A DNA stretch of 64,000 nt from Anisodus tanguticus (Eukaryota > Streptophyta > Magnoliopsida > Solanales > Solanaceae): positions 43,024,001-43,088,000 of the forward strand of contig CM067557.1 of NCBI GenBank assembly GCA_034509755.1. Direction: 5' to 3'. The notes below the pieces were generated by a model. It worked only from the letters and a program-made list of their open reading frames with translations, had not been told where the DNA came from and did not search any database. Made by a program: the position numbers and the translations under genes. The number at the start of each line of letters is the position of its first letter. Position 1 is the first letter of the stretch. Shown piece by piece: positions 45,410 to 57,313 of the stretch.

Positions 45410-47227
45410 AAGTAATGTTTCAAGAGAGAACCGACTTGCATGCAACTATCAATGGCTCCATCATACACATCTTCAAGATTGTATTTGAATTTGAATCCAT
45501 GGTCCATGAGTTTCTTCGAACTAGGCTGAGGGAACGTGAATTCTTTTGTCACCATCAAACAACTACAATAGAATCAAAAGAACCAATAATTTACACTTTT
45601 GTATGTAACATTAAATATTTATAAATAATTAACAAGCATGTCAAAATCTTAAACGACAGATAAATAAAATCGGAGGAGAAACTCACTCAATAGTTGGGAT
45701 TTGGTATTGAGGATACTTAGCTCTTAGAAATTGAGACAATTCATCTGGAGTTATATTTGTACTTGAACAAATGTACCTCCCTTTTTAACTTTAAGACATT
45801 CCAAAAGAAATATGTGAGCTCGAGCCACATCAGCTACGTGCACCAATGCAATAACACCAGAATCATACTCTATGCTACTCCAATTACCTACAAATTAATA
45901 TCACAAGTGAAATAGTAGAAGCATACAATAACCAAAGTCTAATTCCGCTAAATAAAGTTAGATATGAATTAAACCAAAGAGGAGTTAACTTATATATATT
46001 TACAATGTAAAACATTTTGTGGGTTAATAATATTTTTGGTCCCTCATATATTAGTAAATTTATTTTAATCGTTATATCTGATTAGGAACATTTAACCTTT
46101 AATTATTTAGTTTGAAATGTACATTTTTTATTCCTTTGCTTATAAATATTCACAGACTTCCAAGATTATTAATTTTCCGCCTTTTAATTATTCATATTTT
46201 ATGTTAAGCATGTACTATCACTCTATTTGCAAGCAACATTCTTTTAAAATAGTCCAAATATAACTTAATTCCTACATAAAGGGACCAGCAACACGCATAT
46301 TCCTTAATTAATTGAAGGCTAATTTTATTGAGTCATATATCACAAGGACTAAAATCAGAATTTATCAATGACTGAGGAATCAAAAAGTTCTATTAGATTT
46401 TCTAAATTTTTTAACGTATATACATTGATAAAGCACAAAGAATATTTATACTTCATGTGTATAGTAGTTAAAATCTCATTTAGAAAACTTGCTTTATTGA
46501 ACTCCTACAATAATAAATATATAGAGTTTAACTTTTATGCATTACGCTATAACTATTTTAAACACAATCAGATTAAATTCGTCTACAATAACATATAATT
46601 GATTAAAATTATAAGTCTAATATGGTACAACTTAGAAAATAAAGTTTAATATAGCGTGAAAGTTCGTTACATTACTGTGTGTCAAAATATATACGAGTTA
46701 AATCAATAAAAATACTACTACTATAGAGAGTACATACCTAAAATCATAGCCATAGAGAAACGAACAACTTCAGGACATTGAGGAGTAACAAAAGGGCCAA
46801 GAACCCAAGCATGATTCAAACACACAACATCAACTCCATTTTTCTCTCCAAATTTTAGAACTTCTTTTTCTATTAATGTTTTACTTATTGAGTAAACAGC
46901 TCCTAAAGGATTCAACTTTTTGATAAAATCTGTATCACTCCACGAACTTTCGTCTACTACATCTTGACCCCAGTAACGTAACCAACTGCACCATCAGTCG
47001 AAGTGTATATAACTCGTTTTACTGTTTTTGAATCCAAACATGCCTTCAAAATGCCTAAAATTTCGTCTCCTCATCGTTTGTATCCTCGAAATCAACAGAA
47101 TGACCAATGATAACAGCATTGCACCCTTCAATTGTTGGACGAAAGCTTTCAGGATTGTCAGGATCTGTGTGGAAAATTTTGAGTTTTTGGGATGCATTTG
47201 GTAATTTCTCCAAGAAACTTGCTCCTT
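45410..47227 (-). pseudogene. Vestitone reductase/DFR-like copy A, broken
   Basis: Three of the four exons can be matched to the intact gene B: exon 4 (about 45410-45560, KKLMDHGFKFKYNLEDVYDG), exon 3 (about 45695-45890, HVADVARAHIFLLEC) and exon 2 (about 46733-47227). Damage: exon 2 has lost 20 bp (at about 47058) and one base of a C-run (at about 46967). Exon 3 has two extra bases in gttaaaaagggagg (about 45785) and an Asp to Ala change in the VHVDD block. Exon 1 is absent, since sequence equal to 56283-56700 of copy B is deleted at about 47620. The stop codon has moved downstream. It cannot make an enzyme. Confidence 0.88.
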
Positions 47228-48925
47228 CTGTATTGGACAACAATGATTTAGAGAAGGGAAAAGGGTAAAAGAGTACTCTACAATGCGCGATCTATATTAA
47301 TCTTATTCTCCGTTATACTTTGTTGCGTGCTAGCTATTTATACTCTTGTCGTTAATAAAATGTCTCAGGGCACTTAACAGAAGTAAAAAATAAGGGATAA
47401 ATTTGGAAATTTCTTATGAAGTACGTTGACATACGTGGAATTCAACAGGTCCACGTAGGCGCTCCGTTAGAGTCGAGAGAAAATTAAGACAATTTCTAAA
47501 AACAAGGGTTTGAATAATTACCCAAAATATAACATAAGGTAAAATTAGTAGTGCAACAAGATGCAATGAAGGGTTATACTATGTAAACAGGGTAGAAAGA
47601 AAAGTTTTGTACATATGTATAATATAACTCTGATTTCACCGAAAAAGAGATGAGTAATTTACAAGGCGGAGTGCCGGAAAGAGGCACATAGAGTAGTGTC
47701 ACCTTCAATCTAGTACAAAACAAGTGACTAAGCCAAACGAATTTCTAAAGGTACTTAAGAGGAGCAATAAATATGTATAAATAATAAATTTTGTTCTATA
47801 TACTTAGTAATTTTTTTTGATAAAGGGTTAACGGACCACATGTACGTAGCTATTGACTTCCACCCAATTGGCACATATAGAATGTTTTTCGTTCCTCAAA
47901 AGTTTGAGTTATATATACTAATTAATAATATATGATATATTTACACTATTAGATTTATTGTGGGATTTCACTGTGTATGTTGTTGTTGATATGTTTACAC
48001 TATCAGATTTATTGTTTGTAATAACATATACTACTACAATTTATAATAAACATGATATGTTAGCAGGGGAAATAAAACTAATAACCTCATATAGCATGTT
48101 AAATTATACTGGTAGGAAAAACAACGCTTTGTTGACTGATATGTAACAAAGAAACATGATTTGATAATTTATACCAGAGCCAAATCTCTAGCATATTCCT
48201 AAAAACAAACAATAAGATGGTGTTTAGTTACTCTTTAACTTTGATGGGTGAAGTATCACTGTGTCAACGTATGTTGCTTGGATTCGCAGATGAAAGCAAA
48301 TCAACAAGTCTGATTAACGTGGTTTTGAGCAATTGTGGCCGCAGGATCCTAATAAAATGATCACTACTGATCAAAACAAATCAGTCAAATCAGCAAATTA
48401 TCCTCCGTTTTAATTTATGTGATATAATTTAAATTTTTGCAAAATTTTGAAAAAGAAATAAAGATTTTTACTTGTGATCATGACATGTGTGTGACAACAC
48501 GGTCGGAGCTAGCCCATCAGTTACGAATTCGGCTGAATTCAATAACTTTGGTCCAAAACCCTGTATTTGTATTAAAAGAATTCATTGATTATGCGTAGAT
48601 TATTACTATAGAACCCAATAACTTTAAAGAATTAAAATCTTCAATCCATAAATTCAAATTCTGACTCAGACTCTACCTAAGAATAATATATTACAAACTT
48701 ATAGTTCTAAACATATGATACTCCACATTTATGGATTCAACTTGATTATTCTACCGCAATTCAATTGATTTACTAAGTTTGAGGTCTATTATTTATGCTT
48801 ATACGGTCAATTTTAAAAAAATAAATATATAGAATCTAAACTAGAATTATTGAATTCAAATGGACCATAACTTACGCACCAAATTCGGATGGCGATGTCG
48901 GGTGATATGGTGGGCTCTATCTACC
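47228..48925. repeat. Duplicated upstream region of reductase copy A
   Basis: Intron 1 and upstream DNA align with 55893-56280 and 56700-59403 of copy B (for example cgaaaaagagatgagtaatt at 47640 and 56728). Relative to B it lacks exon 1 and the hAT insertion. It has its own tiny LINE-tail insertion at 47960. There are no genes. Confidence 0.85.
47960..47987 (+). mobile_element. 28-bp LINE/SINE tail insertion
   Basis: gtgggatttcactgtgtatg plus ttgttgtt equals the extreme 3' tail of the RTE LINEs here. It is flanked by a duplication of about 26 bp (47934-47959 and 47988-48013). Copy B has the empty site at about 57108-57133. Confidence 0.8.
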
Positions 48926-49173
48926 GTAATAAAATAAAATAATTATAATTACAATAATAAATTTTTGATACGTGAAACTTAATTAAATAGGGATTTGGAT
49001 AAATAATCTATAAGGTTAGCGCGCATAATATTTTGGTTAAGTAGGCACGCCCCTTAATCAAAGTAGTATGTGTTAAACACAGTTAAGGGGAGAATTAGTG
49101 TTGTAAACCTTTTCATTTTTTAATTCTAAAGTGTATATCGCATCGTTTAAGTTAAATGATATTATTTCCATAT
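48926..49173. other. Spacer between copy A duplicate and copia element
   Basis: AT-rich, no feature recognised. Confidence 0.5.
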
Positions 49174-49330
49174 TGTAGAAGTGTATTAATCTCCCTTGGA
49201 GAGCCTTTCTCATTAATACAAAATATATATAGGGTATACAATGTGGAATTCTTATACAATAGGGATCCTATATTTATCATATTACATAAGACTAAATATG
49301 GTTAGATAATATTGTACACATTCTAATACA
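49174..49330 (-). repeat. 3' LTR of the 49.2-53.9 kb copia element
   Basis: tgtagaagtgtattaatctc ... attctaataca. The partner LTR is at 53778. Confidence 0.93.
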
Positions 49331-52300
49331 CCCCCTCAGTCTGAGCTGGAGGAGGCCGGACGCTAAGACTGGATTTGAAGTCAAGGAATAGCTGTCTAGG
49401 GAGGCCTTTTGTGAATATATCCGCATTCTTATAAGAAGAAGGTACATGTAATACCTTGACATGACCGAGTACAACCTTCTCACGAAAAAAGTGGATGTCC
49501 ATCTCAATATGTTTGGTTCGCTGATGCTGAACCGGATTATGAGATAGATAGATGGCGGATATGTTTTCACAATAAACCAAAGACGCCTTACGCAACGAAC
49601 ACTGAAGCTCCAAAAGAAGGTTTCGGAGCCAACATATATCAGCAACAACATTAGCAACACCTCTGTACTCTGCTTCTGCACTCGAACGAGATAATGTGGC
49701 ATGTCTATTGGAAGACCAAGAAGTGAGATTATCTCCTAAGAATACACAATAGCCTGAGGTGGATCGTCGCGTGTCCGGACAGCCTGCCCAATCAACATTC
49801 GTATATGACAACAACCTGGTCGATGATGAGGGGTATAGATGCAGTCCATAATCAAGTGTGCCCTTAACGTATCGAATGATGCGTTTAAGGGTAGTAAAAT
49901 GAGGCTCCCTAGGGGCATGCATGAATAAGCATACATGTTGAACAACATAAGCAATATCATGCCTGGTGAAAGTAAGATGTTGTAGTGCACCTTCAAGACT
50001 CTGGTAGAGAGTGGGATCTGACACTGATCATCTTCCAAAGCACTAATATATGATTTAGAGTCAACTGGAGTAGACATGATTTTGCAATTTGCCATTTTAG
50101 CCTTGTACACAATCTCCTCTACATACTTACGCTGACAAAAAAACATAGTATCTGCAGATCTAGTCACTGAAATCCCCAAAAATAGCTCAACTTTTCCAAG
50201 TCAGTCATAGCAAATTCTGTTTTGAGCAATGCAATGATCTCATTTTTTAACAACTCAGATGAGGCAGTAAGCACAATATCATCCAGATACAATAATAAAT
50301 ATAAAATGCTACTACCTATATGAAAAATAAATAGAGAATTATTACACTTGCTGCATACAAACCCAATCTGCATGATATACTGTGCAAATCGATCATACCA
50401 CGCTCGAGGGGCCTGTTTCAAGCCATAAAGTGACTTACGGAGATGACAAACATATTGAGGGGCTGCAGGATGGACAAAACCAGGCGGCTGGTGCATGTAA
50501 ACATTTTTTTTAAATCCCCACGTAGAAACACACTTTTCACATCATGCTGATGAATAGGCCAATGGTTACGCATAGCAATACTCAGAACAATGCGAATGGT
50601 GGCCGGTTTAACAATCGGACTGCATGTCTCACCACAATATATACCCTCCTGTTGATTAGTGCCATTAGCCACAAGGCATGCCTTGTACCTCTCTAGGTCA
50701 CCACTGTCTCTGTATTTGTGACAAAAAATCCACACGCATCGGATCACATTCACCCCCTTCGGTCTAGGAACCAAATCCCAGGTGTGTTATTTCGTTAAAG
50801 CATTAAATTCATTACACATGGCCGCATTCCAATTTGTGTCTAGTTTGGATAATTTTGTAGTTTTGGGAATTGGAGAGATAGTTTGTGTAGATAGGTTAAA
50901 TTGGACTTTAGGTTTGAAAATCCCGTGTTGGCCATGGGTTTCCATATGGTGCGAGGGTGCGGGTTAGGTTTATTTTCTTGGTGTCGGGTCGGGTTCACTG
51001 GTGGGGTTTGGGATCGGGTTGTTTTGGTTACTGGATACAGTGGTGGATAGGGGTGGTCTAACGGGACTGGGTAAGTGGTTTTCGATTGCAGTGAAGGGGT
51101 TGTGTGGTGCTGTCGATCTGGACTGGGTGGGTGGTTTCCGATTGCAGTGAAGGGGTTGTGTGGTGTTGTCGATCTGGGTAGATCGATAGTAGCGGATGAC
51201 GATGAAGTGGGGTACGACGACGGTGGTGGGGGACCAGTTTTTTGGGACTGTGGTGTGATTTTAGTGGTACAGGGTTGGTTTCCTAGGGCTGGTGAGGATG
51301 TAGGTTGGCGTTGAGTGTGTGGTGGCAACACAATGGTGGGGACGGTGACCAGTGGGGAGACTGAAGTGGCGGGCCGATTGCCGGTAGGGATGGCAAACGG
51401 CGGTGACTGTGATAGAGATGTGGCAGGGACGACAGGACTACCGGATGTGGCAGTGCCCTGACCTGGGTTTGACGGAGCAGTGGTGGTGGTTGGTACGTCG
51501 GCTGCCACCGGAACAGAGGTGGCAGACCTGAGAGAACGAGAAGGGAAGACTGTGGGCCGGACCGTCGGTGGTGGCGCGGTTCCGCCGCTCCGAACAAAGA
51601 GAGAATAGCCTGACGACAGTGCTTGTTGGACAAGTGGTGATGGGTCCGAATCTTCAAGAAATTGGTAATCAGTGACTCGGAATTTTTTAATATTGTCAAA
51701 TGGGAAAATATACTCAACAAAGGTGACGTGGCGAGAGATTATGATTTTGTCGGTGGAGAGCTCATAGCACAAGTACCCTCTATGGTTTGACGGGAAGTCT
51801 AGGAAGGCGCACGGGGTAGATCTGGGTGTTAATTTGTTGGGGGCTGTGGATGTCAGATTAGGGTAACATAGACAATCGAAAATTCGAAGATGGTCATAGG
51901 TAGGGATCCGACGATAGAGAATTTCGGTGGGTGTCCTACTTTGAATCGCACTGGTAGGTAAACTGTTGAGAATGTGTTCTACCATTTTTAGTGCATATGC
52001 CCAAAAAGTAGGGGGGGAGAGATGTATGAAAAATGAGAGTACGAATCATATTATTGATGGTTCGGAGAATTTTTTCGGCTTTTCCATTTTGAAGGGAGGT
52101 GGAGGGGGCACGAGAAACGAAAGATCATGCTATTATTCGCACAAAATTTATGAAATATGAAATTATTAAACTCACGACCATTATCACATTGAAACAATTT
52201 TATGTCTTTTTCAAATTGCGTTTTGACCAGTGTACGAAACTCAACAAATTTGGAGAAGATTCGAGATTTGAGTTTGAGTAGATAGAACCAAAGAAAGTGA

Positions 52301-53410
52301 GAAAAATCATCCAAAAATACCAGATAATATTTGTGACCTAAGTTGCTAGTTATGAGAAATGTCCATAAATCAACGTGAATAATATCAAAGGGAGAGAAAG
52401 TAGTACTCATAGAAGTGGCAAATGGTAATCTAACGTGTTTCCCTAACTGAAAAGAGGAGCAACTATGAGAGAGGTTCCCTTTGTTAAACAAGATTAAATT
52501 TCAGTTTCTAAGAGAATAAAAAACGTGAGAACCCGGATGACCAAGTCTACTATGCCACGTTGAGGGAGATATGGCTGTTAGAATGGTAGGAGGAGTGACA
52601 CTAGCAGCGGATGTGGGTAGGAAGGGATATAGGTCCCTCACTATTGCATCTCGTAAGGAGTTTTTCGGTACGGAGGTTCGTTACAAAAAATTCAAACGGG
52701 TCAAAGTTAATTGAGAAAGAACTATGGTGGCAAATTTTCTAACAGAAATTATATTTTTGATGATGTTTGGGGCATAAAAGACTTTTTTGATAGAGAAGTG
52801 GGGATGCGGTGGTGGGGTAAGGGTGTGGCCAAATCCTTAAATTGGAATTGATGACAATTACAGACCATAATAAATTGTGGAGTATTTAAATTTTGCAGTT
52901 GAGTGAGATTACTAGAATTATTAGTGAGGTGAGATGTGGCGCTCGTATCCATATACCACGCGTTATTGGGTTGCCGAGGAGTCAATGTAGCCAAAGCCTG
53001 GCCTAAATTGGATTGGATATGGCCTGGAGCGGACTGTTAGGCTCCAATCAATTAGGCCTGAGGACGCTGGACTCCCTACTGGGCCTGAGGAAGCTGGAAC
53101 GTCTGCTGGAGGCCCATCAACTGGGCTGGTCTGTTCTGCTGGGCACCATGTCTGATAGTCCACTGCTGGGCCTCAAGCAGCTGGACCGAGTGGTGAAAGC
53201 CTATCAACTGGGCTTGTCTAGTTTGCTTGGCTGCCTGAGGGTGGGCCTGCTAGATGTGGCCCATCTTCGGTGTGTCCAGGCAGTGGGTTGTTGCCTGAGA
53301 CCTTCTGCCACCACTGCCGCGGTGATTGCTGCCATGACCAAGGTCTATCTCTGCCATGGCGTCTGCCGAGAGGAGGCGAGAGAAAGGATAAAAAAAATTA
53401 AAAGGTCGAG
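49331..53410 (-). pseudogene. Copia pol remnant
   Basis: From right to left: a gag tail and Pro/Gln-rich linker (about 53410-53000); protease WYMDTSATSHLTNNSSNLTQ (about 52960; the Asp is kept but DTG reads DTS); integrase LGKHVRLPFATSMS and PFDIIHVDLWTFLI (52491-52051); a long open frame 50840-51985 (381 codons) with the integrase C-terminus (MVEHILNSLPTSAIQSRTPT) and a Pro/Thr/Ser-rich linker; reverse transcriptase from VPRPKGVNVIRCVWIF (50774) with YLDDIVLTASSELL; RNase H 49323-50024 (233 codons open). Frames break near 52000, 50500 and 50170-50020. Confidence 0.88.
51063..51178. repeat. 57-bp tandem duplication in the copia linker
   Basis: gtggtttccgattgcagtga and gttgtgtggtgttgtcgatc occur twice, 57 bp apart, in phase with the reading frame of the linker. 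Confidence 0.85.
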
Positions 53411-53429
53411 ACGTATAGATTAAGGGTAG

Positions 53430-53710
53430 CATCGGTTATATATTAGATGTATAGCTTCTTAAGATAGTTGTATAAGGGGTAGTATACAATGGCTGGAGAA
53501 GTATATCAGCCGTATATAGGTGTATATCGGCGTGTATTGACTGTATACGAGGGGTATACGGTATGTTGAAGAGATATGGAGGGAAATAGGGCGGTATATC
53601 CTTGATATATCGAGTGTATACAAGGTTGTTTGTAGAATATAAGGGATGGACAACAGTATATCATCGTATATCAGATGTATACCGGTTGTATACGGGCAAT
53701 TTGGTGCCGG
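53430..53710. repeat. gtatac/gtatatc-rich stretch in the copia leader
   Basis: More than a dozen gtatac, gtatatc and gtatacg words lie in 280 bp between the gag remnant and the 5' LTR. Many are self-complementary, so hairpins are likely. Confidence 0.7.
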
Positions 53711-53777
53711 AAAAAAATGGGAATGGCGGTCAAATATTAGGTTTTAGGTCGGGAAGGATTATTGGCTCTTGATACGA

Positions 53778-53935
53778 TGTAGAAGTGTATTAATCTCCTT
53801 TGGTCAGCCTTTCTCATTAATACAAAATATATATAGGGTATACAATGTGGAATCCTTATACAATAGGGATCCTATATTTACCATAATTACATAAGACTAA
53901 ATATGGCTAAATAATATTGTACACATTCTAATACA
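53778..53935 (-). repeat. 5' LTR of the 49.2-53.9 kb copia element
   Basis: tgtagaagtgtattaatctc ... cattctaataca, preceded (on the plus strand) by the degenerate primer site. Confidence 0.93.
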
Positions 53936-54346
53936 TACGAGTAACAAAAGAAGAATTTATTCAAATCTTCTCAAATGCTCAATTATTCTAGCAGTTTTCA
54001 AGAGATCGTTATCATTAATGCAACTTTCATTTTATTCTATCTATGAAAAAATATTAATTATTCATCATTAATTAGTAATGTAGGTTGATTTGGATTACTT
54101 AGTGATGCACCTTCACCGATCAAGAGGTCACAATTCACATTTAATGTGCAAATTGTTAATCCACTCATTCATTGCCTCTTGTGTTAACATAATTCTGTAG
54201 AATCCTTAATTCCTCATCGCCTTATTAAAACTATAAGTACATAGAAAAAGAAGTATGCAACACATTCTAAGGACTCATCAAACAAGAAGATTTTAAGATT
54301 AAAATTACAAAATGACGAAAAGTACATTATTTATTAGAGAATGTTT

Positions 54347-56477
54347 CTAGAGTAAACCAACTTGTTTGCAACAAGCAATGGCTCCATCATACATATCGTT
54401 AAGATTGTGCTTGTATTTGAAACCAGCGTCCAACAATTTCTTTGAACAAAGGCGAGGGCTCTTGAATGCTTTTGTCACCTTCAAACAACTGCAATAAAAT
54501 TAAAAGACCCTATAATTCATACTTGTGTATGTAACATTAAATACTCATAGTAATGTATTTGATCATGATCGTGTAAAAAACTTTAAACAACAGATAAAAA
54601 AAATCATACGAGAGAACTCACTCAAAAGTTGGAATTTGGTATTGAGGATATCTAGCTGTTAGAAATTGAGACAATTCATCTGGAGTTAAATTTGCATTAC
54701 AACAAATGTACCTCCCTTTAACTTGAGGACATTCCAAAAGAAATATCTGAGCTCGAGCCACATCATCCACGTGGACCAGTGAAATAACGCCATAATCATA
54801 CTCTATATTTGTCCAATTACCTATAAATGTAATGTGACAAATATGTTATAATAGGTTGAACTGCATGGATCATGTAAAAGAATTTTTTAGGCCGTTAGTA
54901 TATATAAATATAAATCCAAAATATAGTCAGGATTTACTTTATATTCACCAATTTTCATTATTAGTATAATTTAACTACTCTACCTATAAGAGGTTACTTG
55001 TTTATTTTCCAGGCTACTAAATCACATATAAGTAGCTACCTTTCATATAAATTTAACAAATTGAAAATAATATGAATTTATCTTATATTCACTAAAAGTG
55101 TAAATAAATATCAGTACAATTAAACTTGTTATAAAAATTACTTGTATCTTTCAGGTTGCCAATAATGTCACATGTTATAGATAGTTAACTTTCATTATCG
55201 TTGTGATATACAAATGTAATTTGTTACTATCAGTATATATAAGTTAAATAACAACTGTGTTTCAGTGGCAAATAAGTTGAGATCGGCTATATGAATCCTC
55301 GTTTTCTTATTTAAGCTCATATCATATCACTAACAGAAATTTAAACAGAAAAATAATAAAGGAAGTGTTGAAGGAGTACCTAGAATCATAGCCATGTTAT
55401 GAAGAACAATTATTGAGCATTGAGGAGTAACAAAAGGGCCAAAAACCCAAGCATGATTCACACACACAACATCAACTCCATTTTTCTCTCCAAAATTTAG
55501 AACTTCTTTTTCTATTAATGTTTTAGTTATTGAGTAAACAGCTCCTAAAGGATTCAACTTTTTGATAAAGTCTATATCACTCCACGAACTTTCATCTACT
55601 ACATCTTGACCCCCAGTAACGTAAACAACTGCACCATCGGTCGAAGTGTATATAACTCGTTTTACTGTTTTTGAATCCAAACATGCCTTCAAAATGCCTA
55701 AAATTCCGGCGATGGCTCGTTGGATTTTCGTCTCCTCATCGTTTTTATCCTCGAAATCAACGGAATGACCAATGATAACAGCATTGCACCCTTCAATTGC
55801 TGGACGAAAACTTTCAGGATTGTCAGGATTTGTGCGGAAAATTTTGAGTTTTTGGGATGCATTTGGTAATTTCTCCAAGAAACTTGCTCCTTCTGTATTG
55901 CACAATAATGATTTAGAGAAGGGAAAAGGGTAAAAGAGTACTCTACAATGCGCGATATATGTTAATCTTATTCTCCATTATACTTTGTTGCGTACTAGCG
56001 ATTTATACTCTTGTCGTTAATAAAATGTGTCACTATTTGCTCTTGCACTTAACGGAAGTAAAAAATAAGGGATAAATTTGGAAATTTCTTTTGAAGTACG
56101 TTGACATACGTGAAATTCAACAGGTCCACGTAGGCGCTCCGTTAGAATCGAGAGAAAATTAAGACAATTTCTAAAAACAAGGGTATGAATAATTACCCAA
56201 AATATAACATAAGGAAAAAGTAGTAGTGCAACAAGATGCAATGAAGGGTTATACTATGTAAATAAAAGTTTTGTACATATGTAAATTTTCGAAATGGAAC
56301 AAACTCAAGCCTATTTTAATAATGCCAGGGGTAAAAACGAGACATACCTGGATCCAAGTTATTATTAATGGTGGTATTAACATAATAACCAGATTGAATG
56401 AGCCTCATTATCAACCAAGATGTTACATAACCTGTTCCACCAGTTACACATACACTCCCCTTCTCACTCTTCTCCAT
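54347..56477 (-). CDS. Vestitone reductase/dihydroflavonol reductase-like enzyme, gene B, 327 residues, intact
   Basis: Exons (minus strand): 56477-56348, 55892-55380, 54820-54622 and 54488-54347; 984 bases, GT-AG introns, consistent phases. The family (extended short-chain dehydrogenases) uses NADPH to reduce carbonyl groups of flavonoid-like substrates in the cytosol. Seen here: the N-terminal nucleotide loop VCVTGGTGYVTSWL (residues 9-22), NASQKLKIFRTNPDNPESF (about 55), GHSVDFED, the catalytic Ser in VIYTSTDGAVVY, and Tyr/Lys in YSITKTLIEK. VHVDDVARA and the C-terminal SKKLLDAGFKYKHNLNDMYD also match. Length equals the usual 325-330. The exon 2 acceptor aatacag gives LDPEGASFLEKLP across the joint, better than any earlier site. 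The substrate cannot be told from sequence. Of the three copies it is the only one that could encode protein. Confidence 0.88.
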
Positions 56478-56536
56478 CTCTTGTTCTTTTGTTTAATTTT
56501 CTTTAGTTTGAAGTATATTTGTTTGTGTACAATGGA

Positions 56537-56546
56537 TATATATACA
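56537..56546 (-). promoter_or_regulatory. TATA box of reductase gene B
   Basis: tatatata in catgtatatatatccattg (minus strand) lies about 60-70 bp upstream of the ATG, putting the transcription start near 56507. Confidence 0.5.
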
Positions 56547-57313
56547 TGACAGAGACTAAGAATAATGTGCTAATACACGTGTCATTCAGGTATTAATCAT
56601 GCATTGAGATGTTACTAATTAACACCTAAATAATTATAACTATCTTTATATAATAATTAAGTATGATATGAGATTTAAAATTTAATAACTGACCACTATA
56701 TCTATAATTTAACTTTGATTGCACCGAAAAAGAGATGAGTAATTTACAAGGCGAAGTGCCAGAAAGAGGCACATAGAGTGGCGTTACCTTCAATCTAGTA
56801 CAAACTGGTAGTAGTGTTGAAGGACCGAGACTACTATTTTCAATAATAGTCTGTCGTAAGAAGCTGAATATTAAAAAAAAAGTGACTAAGCCAAACGAAT
56901 TTCTAAAGGTACTTAGGAGGAGCAATAAATATGTATAAAAAATAATTTTTTTTCTATATACTTAGTAAAATGTTTTATAAAGGGTGTTCAACTGACCACA
57001 TGTACGTAGCTATTGACTTCCACCCAATTTTCACATATCGAATGTTTTTCATTCTCAAAAGTTTCTCACTAACGAGTTTAAGTTATATACACTAATTAAT
57101 AATATATGATATGTTTACACTATCAGGTTTATTGTTTGTAATAACATATACTACTACAATTTATAATAAACATGATATGATAACATGGGAAATAAAACTA
57201 ATAACCTCGTATAGCATGTTAAATTATACTGATAGGAAAAACAAGCTTTGTTGACTGATATGTAGCAAAGAAACATGATTTGATAATTTATACCAGGGCC
57301 AAATCTCTAGCAT

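Larger units (their letters stand above)
49174..53935 (-). mobile_element. Ty1/copia element, minus strand, gag-deleted
   Basis: The LTRs are at 49174-49330 and 53778-53935 (157 and 158 bp), differing at roughly nine positions. Next to the right LTR is a degenerate primer site (inverse of ggctcttgatacga). Next to the left LTR is the polypurine tract (inverse of ccccctcag). Flanking bases do not match (catat and tacga). Gag is largely missing, but from the integrase C-terminus on the element keeps long open stretches. Confidence 0.92.
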
